Positions 43,627 to 52,322 of a stretch of 64,000 bases of DNA are shown one piece after another (the stretch's first letter is position 1; each line of letters starts with the position of its first letter). The DNA is from Bacteroidota bacterium (GTDB lineage Bacteria > Bacteroidota > Bacteroidia > B-17B0 > Aurantibacillaceae), in the NCBI GenBank assembly GCA_018267825.1, contig JAFDXR010000001.1:110286-174285 (forward strand), given 5' to 3'. The position numbers and the translations under genes were made by a program. Below the pieces are notes generated by a model that was not told where the DNA came from, searched no databases, and was given only the letters and a program-made list of their open reading frames with translations.

Positions 43627-44097
43627 TTAATCTTTTTTATGTTCACAGGTGCCATTTTCCTTCAGAGCTCTGCATTTTGCAAAGAAATTGAGGGAGTGAT
43701 GAAATATATCAAAATTCAAAAGGTCTTCGGCCATGCTTTGGATCTGCATAATGCGCGGATCACAAAACTCGAATACTTTTTTACAGTCGCTGCAGATCAG
43801 GTGATCGTGTTGCTTGTATTTGTAGGCTTTTTCAAACTGGGCGAGATTTTTACCGAACTGGTGTTTTATGACCAGCCCCGCATCGATCAGTAATTCGATA
43901 TTGTTGTATAATGTTGCACGGCTTACCCTGTATTTTTTATTCTTCATAAACACATACAGTTCCTCGATATCGAAATGTCCTTCGTGCGAATAGATTTCGC
44001 TCAGGATAGCATAACGCTCTGAGGTTTTCCGCTGCCCGTGTTTTTCGAGGTAATCGGTCAATATTTTTTCTACTGCCTGTTTTGTCTCCGTATTCAT
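43627..44097 (-). CDS. fur: Fur-family metal/peroxide-responsive regulator
   Basis: A 156 aa protein with N-terminal winged HTH (GQRKTSERYAILSEIYSHEGHFDIEELY, SRATLYNNIELLIDAGLV) and C-terminal metal domain (YKQHDHLICSDCKKVFEF, CxxC zinc site, plus a late CEHKK Cys). It could be Fur, PerR or Zur-like. The YKQHDHLIC form and its placement after spoT are common in Bacteroidota. It lies 15 nt downstream of spoT. Confidence 0.9.
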   Translation of the reverse strand: MNTETKQAVEKILTDYLEKHGQRKTSERYAILSEIYSHEGHFDIEELYVFMKNKKYRVSRATLYNNIELLIDAGLVIKHQFGKNLAQFEKAYKYKQHDHLICSDCKKVFEFCDPRIMQIQSMAEDLLNFDIFHHSLNFFAKCRALKENGTCEHKKD

Positions 44098-44112
44098 ATC
44101 ATTAATCCTTTA

Positions 44113-46335
44113 TCAGGCTATCTTTTCATTTTCACGCTTCTCGCTGTCAATGCGCACCACATTGGTTACCCCTTTTACCTTTTTGAGGTTTTCCATCAGG
44201 GTATTGAGGTGTTTCGCATCGTGCACATACACCATAATCGTTCCCTCAAATATACCATCTTCCGTATCAAAATTAATCGAACGCATATTAATATTTAACT
44301 GATTCGAAATAACTTTTGTAATGTTGTTCACAAGTCCCAATTCATCGGTTCCCTGGATGCGGATACCGGCCAGGAAGGAAATCAGCTGATCGTTGGTCCA
44401 TTTGGCCTTTACAACACGGTAGGCATAATTTGAAAGCAGTTTCAGGGCATTCGGACAATTCACCCGGTGTATCTTGATCCCTTCCGAAACGGTTGTAAAT
44501 CCAAAAACATCATCTCCGGGAATAGGATTGCAACATGGCGCGAGACGATAATCCAGTTTTTGCATATCGTCGCCAATAACCAGCATGTCGCTGCTGCCAC
44601 GCACATTGGTAACAAGCTCTTCAATTTTCTTTTCATGCTTACGGGCCTTGGCCTTTGTCGGATTCTGCTTATAGTCGATAAATTCTTTTATCTCCTTGGT
44701 ATCGATATTCCCTACAGCAGTGCGATAAAACAATTCCTGGGCCGATGGCAGTCTCAGGAATGCATAAAACTCATTGACGTTTTGCAACGTGAAATCCAGC
44801 TTGAGTTTATAGAACTTACGTTCCAGGAGTTCTTTACCCTCATCGGCAATTTTACGACGGTTTTCCTTTAACGCATTTTTGATTTTGGATTTGGCCCGTG
44901 CTGTTACCACATAGCTGATCCAGTCTTCTTTAGGGGCCTGTTTCGACGAGGTGAGAATTTCTACCTGGTCGCCGCTTTTCAGCTGGTAACTTAATGGTAC
45001 AAGCTTATGGTTTACTTTGGCGCCAATACACTGTTCGCCTACTTTGGTATGAATTTCAAATGCGAAGTCGAGTGCCGTAGCATTCGAGGGCAGGCTCTTC
45101 ATATCACCTTTGGGTGTAAACACAAAAATTTCGTCGGCAAAGAGATTGAGTTTAAAATCATCGATAAACTCAAGGGCATTCGGATCCGGGCTTTCGAGCA
45201 TTTCACGGATGCGGCGCAACCAGGCTTCGAGGTTACTTTCTTTTTCGGCCGCAGCATCTTTGTATTTCCAGTGAGCAGCATAACCCATTTCTGCAAGCTC
45301 ATCCATGCGCACTGTACGGATCTGCACCTCTACCCATTTCCCTTCGGGGCCCATTACCGTGGTATGTAAACTCTCGTAGCCATTGGATTTCGGGGTTGAG
45401 ATCCAGTCGCGCAAACGATCCGGATTAGGGTGGTAAAAATCGGTGATGATGGAATAAATCTTCCAGCAATCGGCTTTTTCCCTTTCCATCGGGGTATCGA
45501 TCACGATGCGAATGGCAAAGAGATCGTATATCTCGTCGAATGGAACACCTTTATTTTTGATCTTGTTGTAAATCGAGAAAATAGATTTAGGCCGTCCGAA
45601 AATTTTAAACTTAAAACCTTGTTCCTGCAATATTTCCTTTAATGGGTCGATAAAGTTTTTGATAAAGCGTTTCCGCTCAGGCTCTGTTTCTTTGAGTTTA
45701 TTGGAAATATCGATATACCATTCTTCGTTGGTATATTTCAAACCGAGGTCTTCCAGCTCCGACTTGATGGCATTGAGTCCCAGCCTGTGGGCCAGTGGTG
45801 CATACAGGTAAAGTGTTTCTCCTGCAATTTTCATCTGCTTATCACGCTTCATGTGATCGAGCGTGCGCATGTTATGAAGGCGGTCGGCCAGTTTGATAAG
45901 AATAACCCTCACATCTTCCGAAAGGGTAAGGAGCATTTTACGGAAGTTTTCGGCCTGTATAGAGGAGGTATGGTCGAATACTCCGGATATTTTCGTAAGA
46001 CCATCAATGATCTGGGCCACCTTATCCCCGAACAAACCACGGATATCGTCGAGCGTAAGGTCTGTATCCTCAACCGTATCGTGAAGCAGGGCGCAAACAA
46101 TCGCTGTGGTTCCGAGCCCTATTTCTTCGGCACAGATCTGGGCAACGGCAATGGGGTGATAAATATAGGGTTCACCTGATTTGCGGCGCATTTCTTTATG
46201 CGCTTCCACCGAAATCTCAAAAGCTTTACGAATAATTTCTTTATCCCCTTTTTCGAGGCGGCGCCTACAGGCTTTAATCAGGTTTTTATAGCGGTTTAAA
46301 ATCTCCTTCTTTTCCGCTTCCAAATCAATTTGCAT
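44113..46335 (-). CDS. spoT: bifunctional (p)ppGpp synthetase/hydrolase
   Basis: Makes and degrades the stringent alarmone. 740 aa from ATG at 46335 (MQIDLEAEKKE); an upstream ATG at 46374 would overlap the divergent methyltransferase. HD hydrolase domain: HPIAVAQICAEEIGLG and CALLHDTVEDTDLT. Synthetase: RIVIDTPMEREKADCWKIYS and GYESLHTTVMGPEGKWVEVQIRT. TGS (FVFTPKGDMKSLP), zinc-finger/helical and ACT domains follow. Both active sites look intact, so it is probably the Rel/SpoT-type dual enzyme. Confidence 0.95.
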   Translation of the reverse strand: MQIDLEAEKKEILNRYKNLIKACRRRLEKGDKEIIRKAFEISVEAHKEMRRKSGEPYIYHPIAVAQICAEEIGLGTTAIVCALLHDTVEDTDLTLDDIRGLFGDKVAQIIDGLTKISGVFDHTSSIQAENFRKMLLTLSEDVRVILIKLADRLHNMRTLDHMKRDKQMKIAGETLYLYAPLAHRLGLNAIKSELEDLGLKYTNEEWYIDISNKLKETEPERKRFIKNFIDPLKEILQEQGFKFKIFGRPKSIFSIYNKIKNKGVPFDEIYDLFAIRIVIDTPMEREKADCWKIYSIITDFYHPNPDRLRDWISTPKSNGYESLHTTVMGPEGKWVEVQIRTVRMDELAEMGYAAHWKYKDAAAEKESNLEAWLRRIREMLESPDPNALEFIDDFKLNLFADEIFVFTPKGDMKSLPSNATALDFAFEIHTKVGEQCIGAKVNHKLVPLSYQLKSGDQVEILTSSKQAPKEDWISYVVTARAKSKIKNALKENRRKIADEGKELLERKFYKLKLDFTLQNVNEFYAFLRLPSAQELFYRTAVGNIDTKEIKEFIDYKQNPTKAKARKHEKKIEELVTNVRGSSDMLVIGDDMQKLDYRLAPCCNPIPGDDVFGFTTVSEGIKIHRVNCPNALKLLSNYAYRVVKAKWTNDQLISFLAGIRIQGTDELGLVNNITKVISNQLNINMRSINFDTEDGIFEGTIMVYVHDAKHLNTLMENLKKVKGVTNVVRIDSEKRENEKIA

Positions 46336-46342
46336 ATTGTTT

Positions 46343-47083
46343 ATGAAGTTACCTTTTTTGTCCAAAAAAATCAATGTGTTTCGTCGTTTATTAATTAACT
46401 TTAGACGATTGAAACTTTTCCAGTATCTATATTATTTTTTTCGATCCATCTCATTCAGAGGGCCTTACAAGACCTCACGAATGCTGTATTATGAGTCTGT
46501 TTACGAGAAAAAGCTGAATATACATACCGCCCGTATCGAAAACCTGGATGAACTGACCCTGGCCGGCGAAAACAAACGTGAAAACCACCATTACCAGGGT
46601 GCCAGCTATATGATCCTCTTCCGTATCATGGCCTGGTTTCCGGAACATATCAAAACAAAACCCTTTATTGATTATGGCTGCGGTAAAGGCCGCGCCCTGT
46701 TCGTAGCCGAGCAAAATGGTTTCACACATCTTATCGGTGTTGATATTGCACAGGAATTACTGCATGATGCCAAACAAAACCTGTTATCGTTCCGGAAGAA
46801 AAATCCGGGAAGCCTGTTTCAGTTTGTATTCGAGGACGCTACACGTTTTCAGATTCCGGCAGATGCCTCGGTATTCTATTTTTTTAATCCCTTTGGAGAG
46901 GTTATTCTGAAACAGGTTGCCAACAGTATCAAAGAGAGCTATCGGTCGCATCCGCGCGAATTGTACATTATATATGTAAACCCCAAGTACGGCCATGTGT
47001 TCGATGAAACAGGCTATACCAAAGAGTGGGTATTACGTAGTTTTTTATACCGCGAAGCGATTATCTATACCCTGAAAGCATGA
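46343..47083 (+). CDS. SAM-dependent methyltransferase, substrate unknown
   Basis: 246 aa from ATG at 46343 (200 aa if the ATG at 46481 is used). The SAM motif I FIDYGCGKGRALFVAEQNG and the acidic VDIAQELLHDAKQNL are clear. VFYFFNPFGE is motif IV-like. The basic, aromatic N-terminal extension (RRLKLFQYLYYFFRS) may be membrane-associated. The start is only 7 nt from the divergent spoT start. It ends overlapping the phosphodiesterase gene by 4 nt. Confidence 0.83.
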   Translation: MKLPFLSKKINVFRRLLINFRRLKLFQYLYYFFRSISFRGPYKTSRMLYYESVYEKKLNIHTARIENLDELTLAGENKRENHHYQGASYMILFRIMAWFPEHIKTKPFIDYGCGKGRALFVAEQNGFTHLIGVDIAQELLHDAKQNLLSFRKKNPGSLFQFVFEDATRFQIPADASVFYFFNPFGEVILKQVANSIKESYRSHPRELYIIYVNPKYGHVFDETGYTKEWVLRSFLYREAIIYTLKA

Positions 47084-47577
47084 CCCGTATTTTATTGATT
47101 TCAGATACACACTCCTGGCTGGATCCGGCGCTCATCAAGCATATTGAAGCTGCCGATGAAGTATGGCATGCCGGCGATGTCGGCAATATAGAGGTCTGCG
47201 ACACGATCATGAAATACAAACCGCTCAAAGGTGTATACGGCAATATTGATGGGGCGGAGGTCAGAAAAACACTCCCCGAAAATGCCATATTTCCATGTGA
47301 ATCCGTGAAGGTTTTCATCACACACATTGGTGGTTACCCTGGTCGTTATAACAAAGAGGCCAAAGCACTTATTGAAAAAGAAAAACCGAAGCTCTTCATC
47401 TGCGGTCATTCACATATTCTGAAAGTGATGTACGATAAGGAGCACGACCTGTTGCATATGAACCCGGGAGCCTGTGGAATTCATGGATTTCACCATGTAA
47501 AAACAGCGCTCCGTTTTGTGATCGATGGTGATCAGATCAGGGATCTGGCCGTGATCGAATTAGGCAAACGGGCCTAG
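47080..47577 (+). CDS. YfcE/MJ0936-type metallophosphoesterase
   Basis: A 165 aa calcineurin-fold phosphodiesterase. Dinuclear metal motifs: LLISDTHSW (Asp-x-His), WHAGDVGN, YGNIDGAE, THIGG and CGHSHI. Members hydrolyse small phosphodiesters in vitro, with unknown physiological substrates. Co-translated with the upstream methyltransferase. Length is typical. The gene-free repeat array starts just after its stop. Confidence 0.9.
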   Translation: MTRILLISDTHSWLDPALIKHIEAADEVWHAGDVGNIEVCDTIMKYKPLKGVYGNIDGAEVRKTLPENAIFPCESVKVFITHIGGYPGRYNKEAKALIEKEKPKLFICGHSHILKVMYDKEHDLLHMNPGACGIHGFHHVKTALRFVIDGDQIRDLAVIELGKRA

Positions 47578-47590
47578 TTAAAGGTACGCA

Positions 47591-48370
47591 GATCAGCACC
47601 ACCCATCATGGCGAGCGGAGCAATCTCAGTCCTCTTTCTTTCTCGCAGATACACGCAGATTAAGAACACGCAGATAAGCACAGATCAGCTCCACCCGTCA
47701 TGGCGAGCGAAGCAATCTCAGTCCTCCTTCTTTCTCGCAGATACACGCAGATTAGGAACGCGCAGATTTACACAGATCAGCTCCACCCGTCATTGCGAGC
47801 GAAGCAATCTCAGTCCTCTTTCTTTCTCGCAGATACACGCAGATTAGGAACGCGCAGATTTACACAGAAAGATTAACACAGCTCAGCGAAAATCAGCGTT
47901 TTCATCGGCGGAAATCAGCGGGAACCTTGTACTCAGACACGCACAGATCGGCTCCACCCGTCATGGCAAGCGTAGCGCCTCCGCTATGCGCCTATGCTGA
48001 AGCTTCAGCGGCACGCGGAGCGAAGCAATCTCAGTCCTCCTTCTTTCTCGCAGATACACGCAGATTAGGAACGCGCAGATTTACACAGAAAGATTAACAC
48101 AGCTCAGCGAAAATCAGCGTTTTTATCGGCGGAAATCAGCGGGAACCTTGTACTCAGACACGCATAGATCAGCTCCACCCATCATGGCGAGCGTAGCGCC
48201 TCCGCTATACGCCTATGCTGAAGCTTCAGCGGCATGCGGAGCGAAGCAATCTCAGTCCTCCTTCTTTCTCGCAGATACACGCAGATTAGGGACGCGCAGA
48301 TTTACACAGAAAGATTAACACAGCTCAGCGAAAATCAGCGCATTCATTGGCGGAAATCAGCGGGAAACTT
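47591..48370. repeat. array of five imperfect intergenic repeats, no gene
   Basis: The 824-base gap between convergent genes is filled by five direct copies starting at 47591, 47683, 47775, 47946 and 48167 (lengths 92, 92, 171, 221 and about 204). Each has a GATCAGCTCCACCC start, CATGGCGAGCGAAGCAATCT, and CGCAGATACACGCAGATTA. Copies 3-5 add a module with AACACAGCTCAGCGAAAATC and GCGGAAATCAGCGGGAA. Copies 4 and 5 also carry an insert with the palindrome GCTGAAGCTTCAGC (47996-48009, 48217-48230). Parts resemble repeats I recall as widespread in unrelated bacterial genomes. No spacers and no ORF of credible composition. Confidence 0.9.
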
Positions 48371-48401
48371 GCCTGCAGATCAAAGACTTTGAAAGATCGT
48401 T

Positions 48402-49412
48402 TTATTTCTTTTGTTTCTCGTTATACGATTTGATAAAATCAGCCCAGGGTGTGGTTTTGTATTTATCCTCGGCGTAATATACCAGGATAGGCTTCAGCGT
48501 TTGAGGCGATAAATAATTATTCAGGGCATCGAGAAAATTTTCGTTGGCATCCAGCACTGCAACCGTCGGAAACCCAAGCCTGTTGTTGGTTACCTTCATG
48601 GCAAAGGTATTGAAAGGATACCCGTTAACCATCATTTTATAACACTTCTCCCCCTTAAACAAAATCGTATCGGCTGATTCGGCATCAAAGTTCATGATAT
48701 AAAAATGCTTGTTGATGTAATTTACAATACCGGTATCCGAAAAGGTCATTTTATTCTGCACCTTGCAGGCATTACAGAATCCGGCAGAGATATTCACAAG
48801 TACTTTCCGCGGTTTCTTCTTCTGTAACTGTTCAATCTCTTTCAGGCTATACGTTTTCACCAGTTTTGGCGTTACCGTATCGAAAAAGGTTTTATCAAAC
48901 TGATGCGCGAAGTCCTCGTAGCCTGATGTTTTGAAAACATTCTCCACCGTATATACCAGCAATGGCTGTATTTTCCGGTCGTCGAGGTAACCCTGCGACA
49001 AAAGATTAAACTCAAAATTATTGGTCACAAAAATGGTAGACGGATAACTCAAACTCGTACCCAGAAACTTGATTGCCAGTTCATGCGGTGTTTTGGGTGC
49101 TGCAGATGTTGGCTTATAAATTTTTCCATTGTACTCGATCGTATCTTTGGTTTCAGCATTGAACTTAACCGGGTAAAAATAGGTATTGATGTAGTTGGCA
49201 ATGCCCTCATTAGAGTATGTTGTTTTCATCATGTGCTTACACCAGCCGCACCAGTCGGTATACACATCGATAAGAAATGGCTTTGGCGCCTGCTTGTTCA
49301 ATGCCTGGGCCTCCTTCAGGTCCAGCCATTTCACCAAACCGTTTTCATGCTGTGCCTGCACTGAAAAACTCCATAACACAATAAAAGCAATACTGTATGC
49401 AAATAACTTCAT
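48402..49412 (-). CDS. secreted tandem thioredoxin-like protein
   Basis: 336 aa with signal peptide ending SVQAQ. Two homologous thioredoxin folds: the first with WCGWCK (Cys55/Cys58), the second with FCNACK (Cys213/Cys216). Each is followed by a matching segment (YSNEGIANYINTYFYPVKF and FSDTGIVNYINKHFYIMNF), which shows internal duplication. Probably a periplasmic thiol:disulfide or DsbD-partner type reductase. It is the last gene of the run lpxD-phosphatase-thioredoxin (27-nt gap). Confidence 0.87.
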   Translation of the reverse strand: MKLFAYSIAFIVLWSFSVQAQHENGLVKWLDLKEAQALNKQAPKPFLIDVYTDWCGWCKHMMKTTYSNEGIANYINTYFYPVKFNAETKDTIEYNGKIYKPTSAAPKTPHELAIKFLGTSLSYPSTIFVTNNFEFNLLSQGYLDDRKIQPLLVYTVENVFKTSGYEDFAHQFDKTFFDTVTPKLVKTYSLKEIEQLQKKKPRKVLVNISAGFCNACKVQNKMTFSDTGIVNYINKHFYIMNFDAESADTILFKGEKCYKMMVNGYPFNTFAMKVTNNRLGFPTVAVLDANENFLDALNNYLSPQTLKPILVYYAEDKYKTTPWADFIKSYNEKQKK

Positions 49413-49439
49413 GGTTTTATATCCTGATCAAAATTTAAC

Positions 49440-50669
49440 TTATCTAAACTTACAGCTCAGTAGCGCTATATCATCGGCAAAAGGCATTTCCGCCTTAAAC
49501 TCCTCCAGGTAATACAGCAAGGCATTATTAATGAACTCGCAGGTACCATTGCGATTCTTTAGCAATATAGCCTCAATTTCTTCCAATGCCAGGCTCTCTC
49601 CCTTGCTGTTGGTCGTATCCGTGAGGCCATCGGTATAAGCCAGCAGGAAAGATTGCTTTGAAAGCAGAATAGTTTCACTATCGAGAGCATTCAGCGGATT
49701 AATGATCCCCAGGAGCGTACATCCCTTACTTAAAGTCAGGAATTTATCATTGTTAAACAGAATAGGAGCATTATGCCCGGCATTGATATAAGACAATTTG
49801 CGCGTGGCGATATTGTATTTGGCAATGAACAGGGAAATAAATTTCTCGCCTTTAGCATTATCAAAGATAAGCTGATTGATGTCGATTACAATCTCCGAGA
49901 GATTTTGAGTATACCGCAAAAGCAGGTGTAATGCAGCCTGCAGGTTACTCATCAGCAATGCAGCGGCAACACCTTTACCGGAAACATCAGCAAGGCAGAA
50001 TATAAATTCAAATTCGTTGAGCCAGATCACATCATAATAATCGCCACCTACCTGCTGGTGCGGCAGGTACAGAGCGCTCATCTCTACTTCCTCGGTATTC
50101 GGCAGTTTTGTAGGGAACAACAGGCGCTGCATACCCTGCGCCAGCTCCAGCTCTTTCTGAATAGCAGCCCGCTGAATAGATTGTTTGGAAAGTTTTTTAT
50201 TTTCAATAGCCACCACCATCACATTGGTGAGGGTTTGTATAAAAGGCAGGTGGCGGATAGCAGCACTGACTTCCAGTTTTTTTTCATCGATATCGCCCAG
50301 CAATACAAAGGCAAGCGGTGTTGATTTATGGTATACAGGAATTACAATTTCAAAACTCTTGCTCAGTTCTCCGTTCGAAAATGAGATCGTTTCAATCTCT
50401 TTGATATCGAGCAACTCGGGTTCAAACTTCAGGTGATTAAACGCCTTATCCACGCCATATTTCAAAATGCAGGTCCATTCGGTATCGAAGCTGAAAAGCA
50501 CGAGTTTGCCCACTTTCAGCTGGTTCTCCAGAATATCCTGGTAGATATCGAGTAGTTGCGAAGTCGACAAATTGTTATTGATCGCTTTGGTCATTACCAG
50601 AAGCGCATTCAGCTTCACATCCTTTACAGTGTTGCTATGTCCCTGAATATGCAAGCGTGGCTTTGTCAA
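49440..50669 (-). CDS. SpoIIE/RsbU-type PP2C serine phosphatase with N-terminal GAF-like domain
   Basis: A 409 aa cytoplasmic phosphatase. N-terminal sensor region about residues 20-170, short coiled coil (KKLSKQSIQRAAIQKELELAQGMQ), then the catalytic core with ALYLPHQQVGGDYYDVI, LADVSGKGVAAALLMSNLQ, YINAGHNAPILF and YTDGLTDTTNSKGE, which hold the metal-binding Asp residues. It should dephosphorylate a STAS antagonist. The STAS protein at 43255-43605 is the only candidate in the window. It starts 2 nt after the lpxD stop. Confidence 0.9.
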   Translation of the reverse strand: MTKPRLHIQGHSNTVKDVKLNALLVMTKAINNNLSTSQLLDIYQDILENQLKVGKLVLFSFDTEWTCILKYGVDKAFNHLKFEPELLDIKEIETISFSNGELSKSFEIVIPVYHKSTPLAFVLLGDIDEKKLEVSAAIRHLPFIQTLTNVMVVAIENKKLSKQSIQRAAIQKELELAQGMQRLLFPTKLPNTEEVEMSALYLPHQQVGGDYYDVIWLNEFEFIFCLADVSGKGVAAALLMSNLQAALHLLLRYTQNLSEIVIDINQLIFDNAKGEKFISLFIAKYNIATRKLSYINAGHNAPILFNNDKFLTLSKGCTLLGIINPLNALDSETILLSKQSFLLAYTDGLTDTTNSKGESLALEEIEAILLKNRNGTCEFINNALLYYLEEFKAEMPFADDIALLSCKFR

Positions 50670-50671
50670 GG

Positions 50672-51604
50672 TTACTTATCGTACAGTTTATGAATAAGCG
50701 ATGGCAATTGCTTGGCAGCAAATACTTCCTTCATTTTTTCGCGGGCTTCATAGGCAGGGCTTCCAAAATAAATCTTACCCTGTTTGAGGTTCTCACCCAC
50801 CCCACTCTGCGCCTGCACCACCACATTATCTTCGATGGTAATACCACTCGATATGCCCACCTGGCCCCACATGGTAACACGGTTTCCGATGGTGCAGCAT
50901 CCGGCAATAGCTACCTGTGCAGCAAACAGGCACATCTCGCCAATCGTAACATCGTGCGCTATATGAACCATGTTATCCAGAATACTTCCTTTGCCAATGC
51001 GCGTTACATGCGTCACACCGCGGTCGATGGTAACATTGGAACCGAGACTTACATGGTCTTCGATGATGACATTTCCACAGGATTGCAATTGCTCAAAACC
51101 GGATGCACGCTTTTTAAAATAAAATGCATCCGATCCGATAACTGAACCGGCATGGATTGTAACATGATCACCAATAACCGTATGATCATAAATAACCACA
51201 TTGGGATGTATGATGCAATGCTCGCCTATAGTGACATGGTTACCCACGTATACTCCGGGCATGATTAAAGATGTTTTCCCGATACGGGCTGTATCACTGA
51301 TCGGCTTTAATGAATATTGTTTTGGCTGGAAATGGGCCGTTAGCTCATTGAATGCTGTAAACGGCTCCGGGTGTATAATCAGGGCTTTCCCTTCCGGGCA
51401 ATCGACACGTTCGTTGATCAGAATTGTGGATGCTGCCGAATGCAGCGCCTTGTTATAATATTTGGGATGGTCTACAAACACGACATCACCAGGTTCTACA
51501 CGGTGAATTTCGTTGAAACCAGTGATCACATGATCTTTATTGCCGATATATTCTGCGTGAATAATGGCCGCAATTTCATGTAATGGTGTTGAAGGAATTC
51601 GCAT
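50672..51604 (-). CDS. lpxD: UDP-3-O-acylglucosamine N-acyltransferase (LpxD-type)
   Basis: Adds the N-linked acyl chain in lipid A synthesis. The 310 aa protein has an N-terminal uridine-binding domain and a long left-handed beta helix of hexapeptide repeats (TARIGKTSLIMPGVYVGNHVTIG, then VIIEDHVSLGSNVTIDRGV). The catalytic-His region is NMVHIAHDVTIG, and a C-terminal helix follows. It is shorter than classic LpxD (about 340 aa), so it may be the second LpxD-like copy often seen in Bacteroidota. Confidence 0.85.
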   Translation of the reverse strand: MRIPSTPLHEIAAIIHAEYIGNKDHVITGFNEIHRVEPGDVVFVDHPKYYNKALHSAASTILINERVDCPEGKALIIHPEPFTAFNELTAHFQPKQYSLKPISDTARIGKTSLIMPGVYVGNHVTIGEHCIIHPNVVIYDHTVIGDHVTIHAGSVIGSDAFYFKKRASGFEQLQSCGNVIIEDHVSLGSNVTIDRGVTHVTRIGKGSILDNMVHIAHDVTIGEMCLFAAQVAIAGCCTIGNRVTMWGQVGISSGITIEDNVVVQAQSGVGENLKQGKIYFGSPAYEAREKMKEVFAAKQLPSLIHKLYDK

Positions 51605-51652
51605 ATGCTTAAAGTTACAATTTTTACCCTAACGACACTACGTGAATAGTCA

Positions 51653-51686
51653 TAAAAAAACCGTTACCTGTCGACAGATAACGGTT
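51653..51686 (-). terminator. rho-independent terminator of efp
   Basis: Long near-perfect hairpin (51659-51671 with 51674-51686, one mismatch) followed by T8 on the minus strand. Confidence 0.85.
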
Positions 51687-51706
51687 CTTTACAAGATCGG
51701 GGTTCA

Positions 51707-52273
51707 TTATTTTTTGATACGCTCTACGTAAGACGCTGTGCGTGTATCTACTTTAATTTTATCGCCTACATTACAGAATAACGGCACGTTAACTTCTGCG
51801 CCGGTTTCGATCGTAGCGGGTTTCAATGTGTTGGTAGCAGTATCGCCTTTTACACCCGGTTCGGTGTAAGTGATTTCGCACTCTACAAAAGTCGGTGCCT
51901 CAGCCAGGATGACGTTTTCACCTTCCTCGAAGCTTACTTTCACATCCATACCTTCTTTCAGGAACTGGAAGCTGTCGCCAAACAACATCTTAGGAACATA
52001 CACCTGTTCAAAGTTTTCAGGATCCATCACCACAGCAAAATCACCTTCCGGGAAAATATACTGCATTTGTTTGTATTCCACACGTACTACTTCTACCGAT
52101 TCACCTGAACGGAAGCGGTTTTCAAGCTGCTTACCTGTTTTCAGGTTACGCATTTTTGCCTGGTAAAATGCACGAAGGTTACCCGGGGTGCGGTGTTGGT
52201 ACTCCATAATTTGCATAAGTTCGCCATTGAAACGGATTACTGAACCTACGTTGATGTCGCCTGTGTCTGCCAT
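51707..52273 (-). CDS. efp: translation elongation factor P, Asn-type loop
   Basis: Relieves ribosome stalling at polyproline. The 188 aa protein has the KOW and two OB domains, with family signatures FRSGESVEVVRVEYKQMQYIF, VELEI-like VECEITYTEPGVKGDTA and PLFCNVGDKIKVDTR. At the tip of the first domain, the usual PGKG loop reads PGNL, so the residue modified in other bacteria (Lys34 of E. coli) is Asn32. Either the factor works unmodified or a different residue is used. Confidence 0.95.
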   Translation of the reverse strand: MADTGDINVGSVIRFNGELMQIMEYQHRTPGNLRAFYQAKMRNLKTGKQLENRFRSGESVEVVRVEYKQMQYIFPEGDFAVVMDPENFEQVYVPKMLFGDSFQFLKEGMDVKVSFEEGENVILAEAPTFVECEITYTEPGVKGDTATNTLKPATIETGAEVNVPLFCNVGDKIKVDTRTASYVERIKK

Positions 52274-52322
52274 ATTGTGATGTATTTAATTTTTATTTTT
52301 AAAGCCTGTAAATATAGTTTTT

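Noticed and set aside
47608-47847. 79-codon open frame in the gap after the phosphodiesterase gene
   Set aside because: It lies wholly inside the repeat array, its codons simply translate the repeat units, and the same frame is broken in later copies.
47591-48370. Possible CRISPR array
   Set aside because: Units are long, unequal and contiguous without unique spacers of constant length, and no cas genes are present.
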